In this document: positions 32,201-40,951 of the stretch, in pieces
Layout of the letters: each line of letters starts with the position of its first letter
Numbering within the stretch: the first letter of the stretch is position 1
Assembly (NCBI GenBank): GCA_019429365.1
Contig: JAHYJD010000019.1
Location: forward strand, 1 to 42,926
Direction: 5' to 3'
Origin: Bacteroidales bacterium
Lineage (GTDB): Bacteria; Bacteroidota; Bacteroidia; Bacteroidales; UBA7960
DNA: 42,926 bases
The notes under the pieces: model-generated
The model's database searches: none
Seen by the model: only the letters and a program-made list of their open reading frames with translations
Told to the model about the DNA's origin: nothing
Position numbers and translations under genes: made by a program

Positions 32201-35200
32201 TGGAAAGTGAATGGGAACAATGCCGGGTTAAATAGCCCATCTTTCAGCTATGTTCCAAACCATGGCGATGAGGTTTGGGTAATTCTAACCTCCAGCTCGG
32301 CTTGTGCAACAGGTAACCCCGCAACCAGCAATACTTTTACCCTCACAGTATATCCCTTATTGCCGGTTAGTGTAAGTATCGAGGCCGATCAAACCGAAGT
32401 TTGCCAGGGAACCGTAGTAAACTTTTTGGCCACTCCGGTAAATGGGGGCGATAATCCTCATTATCAATGGCAGGTAAACGGGTTGAGTTATGGCAGCAAC
32501 AGCCCGGCTTTAAGTTATGCTCCGGCGCATGGCGATCAGGTTACGGTAGTAATGACATCCAATGCCATATGTCCATCGGGAAATCCTGCCACGAGCAACC
32601 CCATATACATGGTTGTAAATCCACTGCTTCCGGTTAGCGTAAGCATATCGGCCAGCGAAAACAATGTCTGTGCGGGCACCCCGGTCACTTTCACGGCCAG
32701 CCCGGTTAACGGAGGCCTCAGTCCCACCTACCAGTGGAAAGTGAACGGCAGCAATATGGGCAGCAATTTGGCGCAGTACACTTATGCCCCGGTCAATGGC
32801 GACCAGGTATCGGTGGTTTTGACTTCGGGCGAGGCCTGTGCTACCGGCAGCCCTGCCACCAGCAACATAATCACCTTGGCGGTGAACCCGCTGCTGCCAG
32901 TGAGTGTGAGCATATTGGCCAGCGAAAATAATGTCTGTGCGGGCACCCCGGTTACCTTCACGGCCACGGCTGTGAATGGCGGCAGCAGCCCTGTTTACCA
33001 GTGGAAAGTGAATGGAAGCAACGTGGGCAGCAACGCACCGCAGTACACCTATGCCCCGGCAGATGGCGACCAGGTATCGGTGGTTTTGACCTCGAGCGAA
33101 ATATGTGCTGCCGGCAGTCCGGCCATCAGTAGCGTGATCACTATGGCGGTGAACCCACTGCTGCCAGTGAGTGTGAGCATAGTGGCCAGCGAAAATAATG
33201 TCTGTGCGGGCACCCCGGTTACCTTCACGGCCACGGCTGTGAATGGCGGCAGCAGCCCTGTTTACCAGTGGAAAGTGAATGGCAGCAACGTGGGCAGCAG
33301 TACCCCGCAGTATACCTATACCCCCTTACATGGCGACCAGGTATCGGTGGTTTTGACCTCGAGTGAGGTCTGCGCTAACGGCAGCCCTGCCACCAGTAAC
33401 GTAATCAACATGACTGTAAATCCATTGCTCCCGGTCAGCGTGAGCATTACTGCCGACGAAACCGAAGTTTGCCAGGGAACTTTTGTTACTATCACGGCAA
33501 ACCCGGTAAACGGAGGCAGCAATCCTTTTTATCAATGGAAAGTGAATGGTGTAAATGCAGGAACCAACAATAGAACTTTCATTTATGCTCCTGCAAACGG
33601 AGACGAAGTTTCTGTGGTGTTGACCTCTAATGCGGTTTGTCCGGAGGGTAGCCCGGCTACCAGTAATATTGTTTCAATGGTGGTGAATCCTTTGCTGCCC
33701 GTTAGTGTCAGTATTCAGGCCGATCAGACGCAGGTTTGCGATGGTACTCCTGTTACCTTCACAGCTTTGGCTACGAATGGCGGAACCAATCCATCTTATC
33801 AGTGGAAAGTCAACGGAGCAAATGCTGGTCCGGATAGCCCGGTGTTTATGTTCACTCCCCTGCACAACGACCAGGTATCGGTAGTGCTCACATCCAGTGA
33901 AATTTGTGCAACCGGAAGCCCAAACACCAGCAATTTTGTGACCCTTACTGTGAATCCGAATTTGCCGGTTAGTGTAAGCATAACGGCTAGCGAGAGCAAC
34001 ATCTGTGCAGGTACCCCGGTTACCTTCACTGCCACACCTGTGAACGGCGGCCTCAGCCCCAGCTACCAGTGGAAAGTAAACGGCAGCAATATGGGCAGCA
34101 ATAGCCCGAACTTCACCTACACCCCGGCAAATGGCGACCTGGTATCGGTGGTTCTGACCTCGAGCGAGGCCTGCGCTACCGGCAGTCCGGCCACCAGCAA
34201 CATAATTACCATGGCGGTGAACCCCCTCTTGCCGGTAAGCGTAAGCATATCGGCCAGCGAAAACAACGTCTGTGCTGGCACCCCGGTTACCTTCACGGCC
34301 ACGGCTGTGAACGGAGGCCTCAGCCCTGCTTACCAGTGGAAGGTGAATGGCAGCAACGTGGGCAGCAGTGCTTCCCAGTATACCTATACTCCCTTTAACG
34401 GCGACCAGGTGCAGGTGGTGCTGACATCCAGCGAGACCTGTGTAACGGGTAATCCGGCCAACAGCAACCTTATTGCCATGAACGTTTATGCCAACCCGGT
34501 GGTGAGCTGGAACTGGACCCCGGCACCTGTTTATCCGTGGGCTGACCCAATCGCCCTGAGCGGAGGCTTGCCGGCAGGAGGTCAATACAGTGGCACGGGA
34601 GTATCAGGAAATATTTTTTATCCCTTAGTGGCCGGACCCGGCATTCATATCCTGACCTATACCTACGTGAACATCAATGAATGTTCAGGTACGGCCACAG
34701 CCAGCATAGAAGTACTTGAAGCCCCCGATTGCAATGCCCCCACCAATTTGATGGCCGGCAATATCACCCTGAACTCCGCCCAGCTGTCGTGGACTCCCGG
34801 TAACGTGGAACAGGAATGGCAACTGGAGTGGGGCTTTTCGGGTTTTGCCCATGGCAGCGGCACGCTGGTATCGGGCTTAACCACCCCGCAATACAGTTTA
34901 AGCAATCTGGCGGAAGCCACCACCTATGCATTCTATGTGAGGGCCGTATGCGGCGGCGGAGTAACCAGTGGCTGGGCTGGTCCATACAGCTTCTCCACCT
35001 TGTTCAGCCTGGTTTGCCCGGAGAATATGACCGTTTGCGAGCTGGATATCCCCTTTGCACTCAGCGGAGGTATCCCGGCTGGCGGCACTTACACAGGTCC
35101 CGGTGTTATAGATGGAATATTCGATCCGGCCCTTGCAGGTTCGGGTGACCACACCATAACCTACACCTACCAGGGCGAAAGCTGCCCGTTTACCATAACG

Positions 35201-38200
35201 GTTGAGCAAGCATTGCCGGTTAGTGTAAGCATAACGGCTAGCGAGAACAACATCTGTGCAGGTACCCCGGTTACCTTCACTGCCACACCTGTGAACGGCG
35301 GCCTCAGCCCGAGCTACCAGTGGAAAGTAAACGGCAGCAATATGGGCAGCAATAGCCCGAACTTCACCTACACCCCGGCAAATGGCGACCTGGTATCGGT
35401 GGTTCTGACCTCGAGCGAGGCCTGCGCTACCGGCAGTCCGGCCAACAGCAACATAATTACCATGGCGGTGAACCCCCTCTTGCCGGTAAGCGTAAGCATA
35501 TCGGCCAGCGAAAACAACGTCTGTGCAGGCACCCCGGTTACCTTCACGGCCACGGCTGTGAACGGAGGCCTCAGCCCCGCTTACCAGTGGAAGGTGAATG
35601 GCAGCAACGGGGGCAGCAATAGCCCGAACTTTACCTATTCTCCGGTTCATGGTGACCAGGTAATGGTGGTTCTGACCTCTTCCGATGCCTGTGCAACGGG
35701 TAATCCTGCCAACAGCAATATCATTGTAATGACTGTGTATGCCAACCCGGTGGTGACCTGGAATTGGGCACCTGATCCGGTTTATCCTTTTGAGGATCCG
35801 ATTTTGCTCAGCGGTGGTCTTCCTGCGGGAGGCCAATACAGTGGGCCCGGGGTTACTGGCAATGTGTTTTACCCGCTTGTGGCCGGTCCGGGCGTTCATG
35901 TGCTTACTTACACTTACGTAAATGCTTTCGGTTGTGCCGGAAGTGCGACGGCTGTAATGGAAGTTCTTCAAACCCCGGATTGCCTGGCTCCAACCGATCT
36001 TGCTGCAACGGAAATTTCGACCAATTCAGCCTTGCTTACCTGGATCGCTGGAAATACCGAACAGGAGTGGCAACTGGAGTGGGGACCGGCAGGGTTTGCC
36101 CACGGCAATGGTACACTTGTTTCTGGTTTAACCGGCCCGCAATACAGTTTAAGTGGCCTCGAAGAAGCTACTTCTTACCAGTTCTTTGTCCGGGCAGTTT
36201 GCGAAGGTGGAATCACTAGCGGCTGGGCAGGCCCTCTGGTATTTACCACACAGCAAACACAGATAGAGATCGTTTGCCCTGACGACATGACCGTTTGCGA
36301 AAATGACTTGCCTTTTGCTCTCAGCGCCGGAAGTCCTGCTGGTGGGGTGTTCTCTGGCAACGGGGTCTCAGGCAATATATTCGATCCTTTGCTGGCGGGG
36401 CCTGGGTCGCATAGTATAACCTATACTTTCATGGAGGAGAGCTGTCAGTTTATTATCATGGTTCAGCCGGCCCTGACTGCGAGTGTAAGCATTGTTCCAG
36501 ATTTGGCAGAAGTGTGTCAGGGCACCGAAGTGAGCTTTGCAGCCACTCCGGTAAATGGCGGGATCAATCCGGCCTTCCAGTGGATGGTGAATAATGTTCC
36601 TGTTGGCACTGATAGCCAGGGATTAAGCTATATTCCTTCCCATCTCGACCAGGTTTGGGTTGTTATGACTTCGGATGCCGACTGTGTGGCAGAAAATCCG
36701 GTCATAAGCAATGTGGTTGCACTGACAGTAAATGAGCCTCCGATGGTGAGCTGGGATTGGAATCCAGATCCTGTTCCTGTTGGCGGTGATCCCATTGTAC
36801 TTACCGGAGGTTTGCCTGTTGGTGGTGCCTATAGTGGCCCTGGGGTTGCAAGCAATATTTTTAATCCTTCAGTGGCCGGTCCGGGTGTTCATATTCTCAC
36901 CTACACTTTCGTGGATGAAAATGGTTGTTCAGGTTCTGCAACTGTTTCAATAGTAGTACTTGAGTCGCCTGATTGCGGGCCGCCAACCAATTTAATAGCC
37001 ATTGAGGTTACGGCCAGTTCGGCCCAACTTTCCTGGACTGCCACCGCCAATCATGAAGAATGGCAGCTTGAATGGGGAATAACTGGCTTTGCACCCGGAA
37101 GCGGAACCCTGGTTTTAGGTTTGCTTACACCCGATTATGAGCTGACTGGCCTTGCAGAAGAAACGGCCTATTCTTTTTATGTAAAAGCCATTTGTGCAGC
37201 TGATGTTAGCAGCGAATGGGCAGGACCGGTAGAATTTACCACGCTAAGTTTGCAGCCAGGGGTGATGTGCCCTGATGATCTGGTATTGTGTATTTCGGAT
37301 CCGGCCTTTGAACTGTCCGGTGCCAGCCCTGAAGGGGGCGAATATTCCGGACCGGGAATGGTGGAAAATCTTTTTGATCCGGAAATTGCTGGTGTAGGTT
37401 CTCATATTATTTCTTACACTTTTGAGGGTGAGTCCTGTGAGTTTGAAATTACCGTTCTGCCCCTGCTTGAAGCCAGTGTAAGCATAATTGCAGAGCAAAC
37501 CTCAGCTTGCCACGGACTGCCAGTTACCTTTACTGCCACTGCGGTAAATGGTGGAGCAGAGCCATTGTATCAGTGGAGGGTAAACGGTGTGAACGCAGGC
37601 ATTAACAGCCCTGAATTTACCTACATTCCTTCCAACGGCGATGAAGTTTCTGTGGAAATGACTTCCAGCCAAAGCTGCGTTGCACAAAACCCGGTAATTA
37701 GCAATACCATTGTCATAAGTCTGCAGCCCAACCTGCCCGTTACTGTCCATATTATTGGAGGTGTAACCCAGGTATGCGAAGGGATTATGGTTTATTTTAT
37801 TGCTTTCCCGATTAATGGTGGCACTGAGCCTTCTTATCAATGGTTGCTGAATGATGAGCCCTTTGGCCTGAACAGCCCGGTGCTGTCATTTATCCCGGCT
37901 AACGGCGACAGGGTTAAAGTGGTAATGACTTCGAGCGCAGACTGCACCTCAGGCAACCCCGCAACCAGCAATGAATTTGTGGTTACCGTGCTACCGAAGC
38001 CAGTTGTTTTGTGGGATTGGGAATTTGAAAGTGTTTGTGTGCAAACGCCTTCTATCCCCCTAAGCGGCGTAAGCCCCGAAGGCGGAATCTTCAGCGGCCC
38101 CGGAGTTGTGGGTGATCTGTTTATCCCCGCAATGGCTGGCCCAGGCCTGCATACACTCACCTATATTTATTTTGATAATGAAGGGTGTTACAACTTTGCT

Positions 38201-38497
38201 AAAGCTGAGATTCTGGTGGACATGTGCACCGGATTAGCCGATATTGATCAGCGCTTAGAACTCCTGCTGTATCCCAACCCTGCCCGTTACCAGATTAACA
38301 TGATTCTTGCAAGGGACTTTACCCAACTGAGCGAAATCTTTGTTTTCGATATGCATGGAAATCTTGTTTTGGTAAAAGAAAATCCTGAACCAAAGGATGT
38401 TTATGTGCTCGATATTAGGCATTTACCCAAGGGGGTATATTTTGTAATTGTGAAGGGTGAAATGGGCATCCTGAGAAGTAAATTTGTGATAATGTAG
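29294..38497 (+). CDS. Giant T9SS-secreted adhesin with 16 Ig-like repeats
   Basis: 3067 residues with a signal peptide at 1-22. Residues about 35-755 alternate three jelly-roll/cleaved-adhesin-like domains (YHENFDSPVFPPPGY; FENFDGVGAPFLPP; WTETFEDNSSTRPAW) with two choice-of-anchor-D (ASPM/Hydin-like) domains (IDFGPVPVGY; HDFGPVLIGA). From residue 756 come 11 tandem 89-residue Ig-like repeats (core LPVSVSI...YQWKVNG...VSVVLTSSE). Five more follow, separated by blocks of a GGLPAGGQYSGxGV module, a fibronectin-III domain and a related GG/SG module. Each Ig repeat has two cysteines that could form a disulfide. The last about 75 residues (LLYPNPARYQ ... LPKGVYFVIVKG) are a type A T9SS sorting signal. 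It is a surface adhesin or stalk; no enzyme domain is seen. Confidence 0.93.
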   Translation: MKKPFTLLTGILLFSLNFPAFASQNAALESGFLAGDYSKFIYHENFDSPVFPPPGYASNIISGVGNWVWKTQGTFPTAFPQDGQGLISYESFLWDAGSSAVLITPQINVPAANYRIRFSMYRDASNPAALDRLVVLANDRNTNLGNATTLGMVHRHIDATPAVAEEGWYYFDFPVGMSGNVYFFFQAFSQNGANIHLDAFFLELVPAGVPSLGVIPPAIDFGPVPVGYVPDNEQIKLWNIGDGTLTINQEDITITGTDASAFSILGAVFPIQLQKYQSFTLQMGFSPTSAGVKNASLSINHNGTNSPYSVPITADCYNPLNYFFENFDGVGAPFLPPIWNKIVQSTSANAFVGTFTDATPASPPNHVRMFNSNDNDAQLLLVTPAVSGFDDNWLGFKAKTFSSNQLLKIGTLADPRNPETFEEIERVIVPAGTYTQFYIPFTDYDGSNQFLALLHGLGGTNRSIYIDDVVWEAMPLDPVFSVSPTSHDFGPVLIGATSAAQSFTIRNVGGGKLIINPSDITLTGPDAGDFVLNNLSTSVELTYNQTATFSVFFSPASQGTKQASIFINDNILDIPHEIALSGFAFSNVVESFPWTETFEDNSSTRPAWTQIREVGSAFWTFAAGSIHNVSTAGNITTAYDGELNARFVSLNATNSPITKLITPFLDLAGTPDPGIIFYLGQQSYLELQNETKVYYRISESDPWVQLAHYTENISEWTRKYLALPNSSSTYQVAFEGINNRGRANVLDEVSVCPELLPVSVSITADLNEVCAGSVVHFNAIPVNGGVAPEYQWKVNGNNMGTNNSVFSYTPANGDQVSVVLTSSEVCTINHEAASNVIEMQVYPVLPVSVSITADQTEICEGETVTFSAFPDNGGDNPFYQWKVNGEEVGPNSPVFSYLPSNDDQVAVVLSSSEICTSGNPATSNLITLTVAPLMPVSVTIEASQTEVCQGSLVTFTATPFNGGTAPHYQWKVNGNNAGLNSPSFSYVPNHGDEVWVILTSSSACATGNPATSNTFTLTVYPLLPVSVSIEADQTEVCQGTVVNFLATPVNGGDNPHYQWQVNGLSYGSNSPALSYAPAHGDQVTVVMTSNAICPSGNPATSNPIYMVVNPLLPVSVSISASENNVCAGTPVTFTASPVNGGLSPTYQWKVNGSNMGSNLAQYTYAPVNGDQVSVVLTSGEACATGSPATSNIITLAVNPLLPVSVSILASENNVCAGTPVTFTATAVNGGSSPVYQWKVNGSNVGSNAPQYTYAPADGDQVSVVLTSSEICAAGSPAISSVITMAVNPLLPVSVSIVASENNVCAGTPVTFTATAVNGGSSPVYQWKVNGSNVGSSTPQYTYTPLHGDQVSVVLTSSEVCANGSPATSNVINMTVNPLLPVSVSITADETEVCQGTFVTITANPVNGGSNPFYQWKVNGVNAGTNNRTFIYAPANGDEVSVVLTSNAVCPEGSPATSNIVSMVVNPLLPVSVSIQADQTQVCDGTPVTFTALATNGGTNPSYQWKVNGANAGPDSPVFMFTPLHNDQVSVVLTSSEICATGSPNTSNFVTLTVNPNLPVSVSITASESNICAGTPVTFTATPVNGGLSPSYQWKVNGSNMGSNSPNFTYTPANGDLVSVVLTSSEACATGSPATSNIITMAVNPLLPVSVSISASENNVCAGTPVTFTATAVNGGLSPAYQWKVNGSNVGSSASQYTYTPFNGDQVQVVLTSSETCVTGNPANSNLIAMNVYANPVVSWNWTPAPVYPWADPIALSGGLPAGGQYSGTGVSGNIFYPLVAGPGIHILTYTYVNINECSGTATASIEVLEAPDCNAPTNLMAGNITLNSAQLSWTPGNVEQEWQLEWGFSGFAHGSGTLVSGLTTPQYSLSNLAEATTYAFYVRAVCGGGVTSGWAGPYSFSTLFSLVCPENMTVCELDIPFALSGGIPAGGTYTGPGVIDGIFDPALAGSGDHTITYTYQGESCPFTITVEQALPVSVSITASENNICAGTPVTFTATPVNGGLSPSYQWKVNGSNMGSNSPNFTYTPANGDLVSVVLTSSEACATGSPANSNIITMAVNPLLPVSVSISASENNVCAGTPVTFTATAVNGGLSPAYQWKVNGSNGGSNSPNFTYSPVHGDQVMVVLTSSDACATGNPANSNIIVMTVYANPVVTWNWAPDPVYPFEDPILLSGGLPAGGQYSGPGVTGNVFYPLVAGPGVHVLTYTYVNAFGCAGSATAVMEVLQTPDCLAPTDLAATEISTNSALLTWIAGNTEQEWQLEWGPAGFAHGNGTLVSGLTGPQYSLSGLEEATSYQFFVRAVCEGGITSGWAGPLVFTTQQTQIEIVCPDDMTVCENDLPFALSAGSPAGGVFSGNGVSGNIFDPLLAGPGSHSITYTFMEESCQFIIMVQPALTASVSIVPDLAEVCQGTEVSFAATPVNGGINPAFQWMVNNVPVGTDSQGLSYIPSHLDQVWVVMTSDADCVAENPVISNVVALTVNEPPMVSWDWNPDPVPVGGDPIVLTGGLPVGGAYSGPGVASNIFNPSVAGPGVHILTYTFVDENGCSGSATVSIVVLESPDCGPPTNLIAIEVTASSAQLSWTATANHEEWQLEWGITGFAPGSGTLVLGLLTPDYELTGLAEETAYSFYVKAICAADVSSEWAGPVEFTTLSLQPGVMCPDDLVLCISDPAFELSGASPEGGEYSGPGMVENLFDPEIAGVGSHIISYTFEGESCEFEITVLPLLEASVSIIAEQTSACHGLPVTFTATAVNGGAEPLYQWRVNGVNAGINSPEFTYIPSNGDEVSVEMTSSQSCVAQNPVISNTIVISLQPNLPVTVHIIGGVTQVCEGIMVYFIAFPINGGTEPSYQWLLNDEPFGLNSPVLSFIPANGDRVKVVMTSSADCTSGNPATSNEFVVTVLPKPVVLWDWEFESVCVQTPSIPLSGVSPEGGIFSGPGVVGDLFIPAMAGPGLHTLTYIYFDNEGCYNFAKAEILVDMCTGLADIDQRLELLLYPNPARYQINMILARDFTQLSEIFVFDMHGNLVLVKENPEPKDVYVLDIRHLPKGVYFVIVKGEMGILRSKFVIM
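31559..34495 (+). repeat. Eleven tandem 267-bp repeats
   Basis: Unit starts lie at 31559, 31826, 32093, 32360, 32627, 32894, 33161, 33428, 33695, 33962 and 34229, an exact 267-bp spacing (89 codons). Units 5-7 and 10-11 are the most alike at DNA level; the first four are more diverged. They encode Ig-like domains. Confidence 0.95.
33962..36472 (+). repeat. Higher-order duplication of about 1.25 kb within the adhesin gene
   Basis: Unit 33962-35212 (two Ig repeats, GG module, fibronectin III, GG module) is repeated as 35213-36472. The first about 397 bp of the two units differ at only six positions by my count, while later parts are more diverged. A third, shortened unit follows from 36473 (one Ig repeat plus the module block) and leads to the final Ig pair. 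Confidence 0.85.
35213..35746 (+). repeat. Two further 267-bp repeats (units 12-13)
   Basis: Units start at 35213 and 35480. Unit 12 is almost identical to unit 10. Unit 13 begins like unit 11 and then switches to the NSPNFTY type found in units 10 and 12, a mosaic. Confidence 0.9.
36473..36739 (+). repeat. Single diverged 267-bp repeat (unit 14)
   Basis: Starts LTASVSIVPDLAEVCQG and ends before a third module block. It keeps the cysteine pair and the QW core. Confidence 0.85.
37466..37999 (+). repeat. Last two 267-bp repeats (units 15-16)
   Basis: Units start at 37466 and 37733. They are the most diverged copies (for example LEASVSIIAEQ and LPVTVHIIGG) and lead into a final GG module and the sorting signal. 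Confidence 0.85.
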
Positions 38498-38529
38498 TTT
38501 TTTGTTTTGGTCACTTAATACTAAACGAA

Positions 38530-40812
38530 ATGAAAAGATCAATGCTCTTGTTGGCTGCTTTAGGAATGGCTGTTTCCGGTCTGGCCCAGGATGCTGTTTT
38601 TTTGCGGCAGGGTTCAGATATTTCTAAAGCCATTACCAATGTTTCTCTAACCACCTCGTCAGAATATGTGGCAGGGCAAACCAACCTGATTCAGTTCAAC
38701 CTGAATTTTTCCTCGCCGGATTTTGAATATCTGGATGGGTTTGAGATTACTTTTCCGGTAGGTGTTACGCCCCTGGAAGAGGGTTCATCGGCGGTTATCG
38801 GCGACATTGAAAGTGAGATTGAGATTAATTTGCCAGTAACTGGTCAGAGCATTTCATGGGGCGTTATTCCCGGAGGCACCCAGTGGGGAGAATTGTTTCC
38901 TGGTCCATATACTTTCGATGTGAGTGTGAACGTCGATGCTTCTTTTACCGGCTCCATTCTGGCCAGCTACACATTGCATGGCGACACTTATGGCAGTGAA
39001 CCGCACCTGGTGTCGGGTACCGTGATTATCCTTGCTGTGGGATCTCCAAGGCTCCCGCATAGCCCCAATCCTCCAAATTTTGCGGTGAATGTTGGCCTCA
39101 GCGGCACCCTGAGCTGGAATTTTGGCAGCAGCTCCGATACCTATGACCTGTGGTTTGGCGAATCCGGCAATATGCAACAGGTGGTGCAGGGAGCAACTGC
39201 CGGCTCCTCAGGAAGCTACAGCTATGCTGACCTTGCCGGAGCAACGACTTATAAATGGCAGGTATTGGTTCACAACAGCTCTAAAGCCCTTACCACCGGG
39301 CCTGTATGGCAGTTTTCCACCATCAGCAGTGCCATCAGCAGTTTCCCATATTTTCAGAATTTTGATGGCCCATGGTCGGGCGACCCTGCAGCGCCCGCCG
39401 ACTGGGCCGTTATCAATGCCGATGGCGACGCATTTACCTGGACTCAGTCGAATGCTTACATTGATCCTACTCCCTCTGAGCCCTACGCCGCCCATGGCAT
39501 GGGTAATCAGGACGATTGGCTGATTTCGCCCCCCATTGACCTTTCTGAAACCTTTGCGATAATAAAATGGATGGATATGGTGGAAAGCGAAACGCGCAAC
39601 AATTCGTATAAAGTGCTGGTTTCGACTACCTCGCCCACAATGGAAGCCTTTACCGATGAACTGGCCGATATTGACTGCAGCAATACTGAATGGGTTGAAC
39701 ACACTTTATCGCTGGGAAACTATAACGGACAAACCATATTTATTGCCTTTTACCAATACTATTCGGCTTCGCCCAACTGGGGTTTTGGTATTGATGATTT
39801 TGTGGTGGAGGCCATTACCGAATGCGCCGTACCTAGTGAATTATCTGCTGATAACCTGACCTTTAACAGTGCAGACCTGCACTGGGCAGCTTCCGGGATA
39901 GAAGTTGGCTGGAATCTGGAGTGGGGGCAGGGCTCGTTCTCGCCGGGTGCCGGCACCCTGGTTGAAGGCATTGAAAACAACTTTTATGAACTTTCCGGTC
40001 TGGCTGCCGAAACGACCTATGCTTTTTATGTGCAGTCAATTTGCGGAGAAGGCTTTACCAGTGACTGGGCAGGTCCGCTGAGTTTTGAAACTGCCGAGTT
40101 TCCCATCGAAGTCACTTGTCCGCAGGATATGGAAGTGTGCGAATCAGATGCTGCATTTGCCCTTTCCGGAGCTTCTCCTGAGGGTGGTAACTATTCGGGA
40201 ACAGGCGTTACCGCAGGCCAATTCAATCCTGCTGTTGCCGGCCCGGGTACTCATCCTATTACATACACCCTGGGAGAACACACCTGTGAGTTTGGAATTA
40301 CGGTAAACGAAACGCCTGAGGTTACTTGGGTCTGGGACCAAACAAGTGTTTGCATTCAGGTGGCCTCATTGCCTCTTACGGGTGGCTTGCCCGAGGGAGG
40401 AGTCTATTCAGGTCCCGGCGTTGATGGTATCCAATTTATCCCTCAGAATGCAGGTGCCGGAACCCATACCCTCACTTACACCTTCACCTCTGCCGAAGGC
40501 TGTCCTGAAAGTGCCCAGGTGCAGATTGTAGTGGATGAATGCACCGGAACCCCGGTTGTCAGTTTAATGAACCAGATTAAAGTTTATCCGAACCCAGCCA
40601 GCAACAAACTTTTTATCGAGTTTGCCCGGGCCCGGGAAGGCATGCTGCAACTGGTAATCTACGATTTGCTTGGGAATGAAGTTTTGACGTTTGAAGAAAC
40701 AGATCCTGGCCAAAACATTGCCCTGGATGTGAGCAGTCTGAGGGCAGGGATTTATTTCCTGAGGGTAATTGGCACCCAGGTTAATTTCTCCAGGAAGATT
40801 CTGATAAATTAA
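38530..40812 (+). CDS. T9SS-secreted adhesin with cleaved-adhesin, fibronectin III and GG modules
   Basis: 760 residues with a signal peptide at 1-19 (LAALGMAVSGLAQ). Residues about 20-170 are a beta-rich N-domain and about 175-265 a fibronectin-like region. Residues about 275-430 form a cleaved-adhesin/jelly-roll domain (FPYFQNFDGPWSGDPAAPADW ... DWLISPPIDLSE ... GIDDFVVEA). A fibronectin-III domain follows (VPSELSADNLTFNSADLHW), then two GG modules (ALSGASPEGGNYSGTGV; PLTGGLPEGGVYSGPGV). The T9SS type A signal is at the end (VYPNPASNKLFIEF ... LRAGIYFLRVIG). It shares its C-terminal half layout with the giant adhesin 32 bp upstream and is probably co-transcribed with it. Cargo role inferred: cell-surface attachment. 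Confidence 0.92.
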   Translation: MKRSMLLLAALGMAVSGLAQDAVFLRQGSDISKAITNVSLTTSSEYVAGQTNLIQFNLNFSSPDFEYLDGFEITFPVGVTPLEEGSSAVIGDIESEIEINLPVTGQSISWGVIPGGTQWGELFPGPYTFDVSVNVDASFTGSILASYTLHGDTYGSEPHLVSGTVIILAVGSPRLPHSPNPPNFAVNVGLSGTLSWNFGSSSDTYDLWFGESGNMQQVVQGATAGSSGSYSYADLAGATTYKWQVLVHNSSKALTTGPVWQFSTISSAISSFPYFQNFDGPWSGDPAAPADWAVINADGDAFTWTQSNAYIDPTPSEPYAAHGMGNQDDWLISPPIDLSETFAIIKWMDMVESETRNNSYKVLVSTTSPTMEAFTDELADIDCSNTEWVEHTLSLGNYNGQTIFIAFYQYYSASPNWGFGIDDFVVEAITECAVPSELSADNLTFNSADLHWAASGIEVGWNLEWGQGSFSPGAGTLVEGIENNFYELSGLAAETTYAFYVQSICGEGFTSDWAGPLSFETAEFPIEVTCPQDMEVCESDAAFALSGASPEGGNYSGTGVTAGQFNPAVAGPGTHPITYTLGEHTCEFGITVNETPEVTWVWDQTSVCIQVASLPLTGGLPEGGVYSGPGVDGIQFIPQNAGAGTHTLTYTFTSAEGCPESAQVQIVVDECTGTPVVSLMNQIKVYPNPASNKLFIEFARAREGMLQLVIYDLLGNEVLTFEETDPGQNIALDVSSLRAGIYFLRVIGTQVNFSRKILIN

Positions 40813-40832
40813 TTTGGTTAATTTTTCTTTTG

Positions 40833-40873
40833 AACCGGGTAAGGATTTAAGGATTTCCTTGCCCGGTTTTTTT
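40833..40873 (+). terminator. Intrinsic terminator of the adhesin operon
   Basis: A 13-bp stem, AACCGGGTAAGGA / TCCTTGCCCGGTT (one U-G pair), with a nine-base loop and then a run of seven T. It marks the end of the 29294-40812 operon. Confidence 0.9.
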
Positions 40874-40926
40874 GAACCTGGGAAAAACAGTTTAGGGTGT
40901 TGTTTTTTTTACTTCTTCATTATGCT

Positions 40927-40934
40927 TAGCTTTG
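40927..40934 (+). promoter_or_regulatory. -7 promoter element for aldo/keto reductase gene
   Basis: TAGCTTTG matches TAnnTTTG, 18 bp before the ATG at 40952. It supports that start over the earlier in-frame ATGs at 40814 and 40922, since the first overlaps the terminator. Confidence 0.45.
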
Positions 40935-40951
40935 AAATAAAAAACGCACCT

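Noticed and set aside
31559-34495. Possible CRISPR array because of regular spacing
   Set aside because: The repeat unit is 267 bp and coding in one frame with no spacers. It encodes protein domains.
33674-35971. Long minus-strand open frames of 303 and 357 codons inside the adhesin gene
   Set aside because: They repeat with the 267-bp period and arise from the composition of the repeats. They lack promoters, start contexts and family features, while the plus strand is a full coding gene with signal peptide and sorting signal.
40814-40951. Earlier start for the aldo/keto reductase
   Set aside because: The upstream frame runs through the adhesin terminator hairpin, and YghZ homologues begin near residue 1 of the chosen start.
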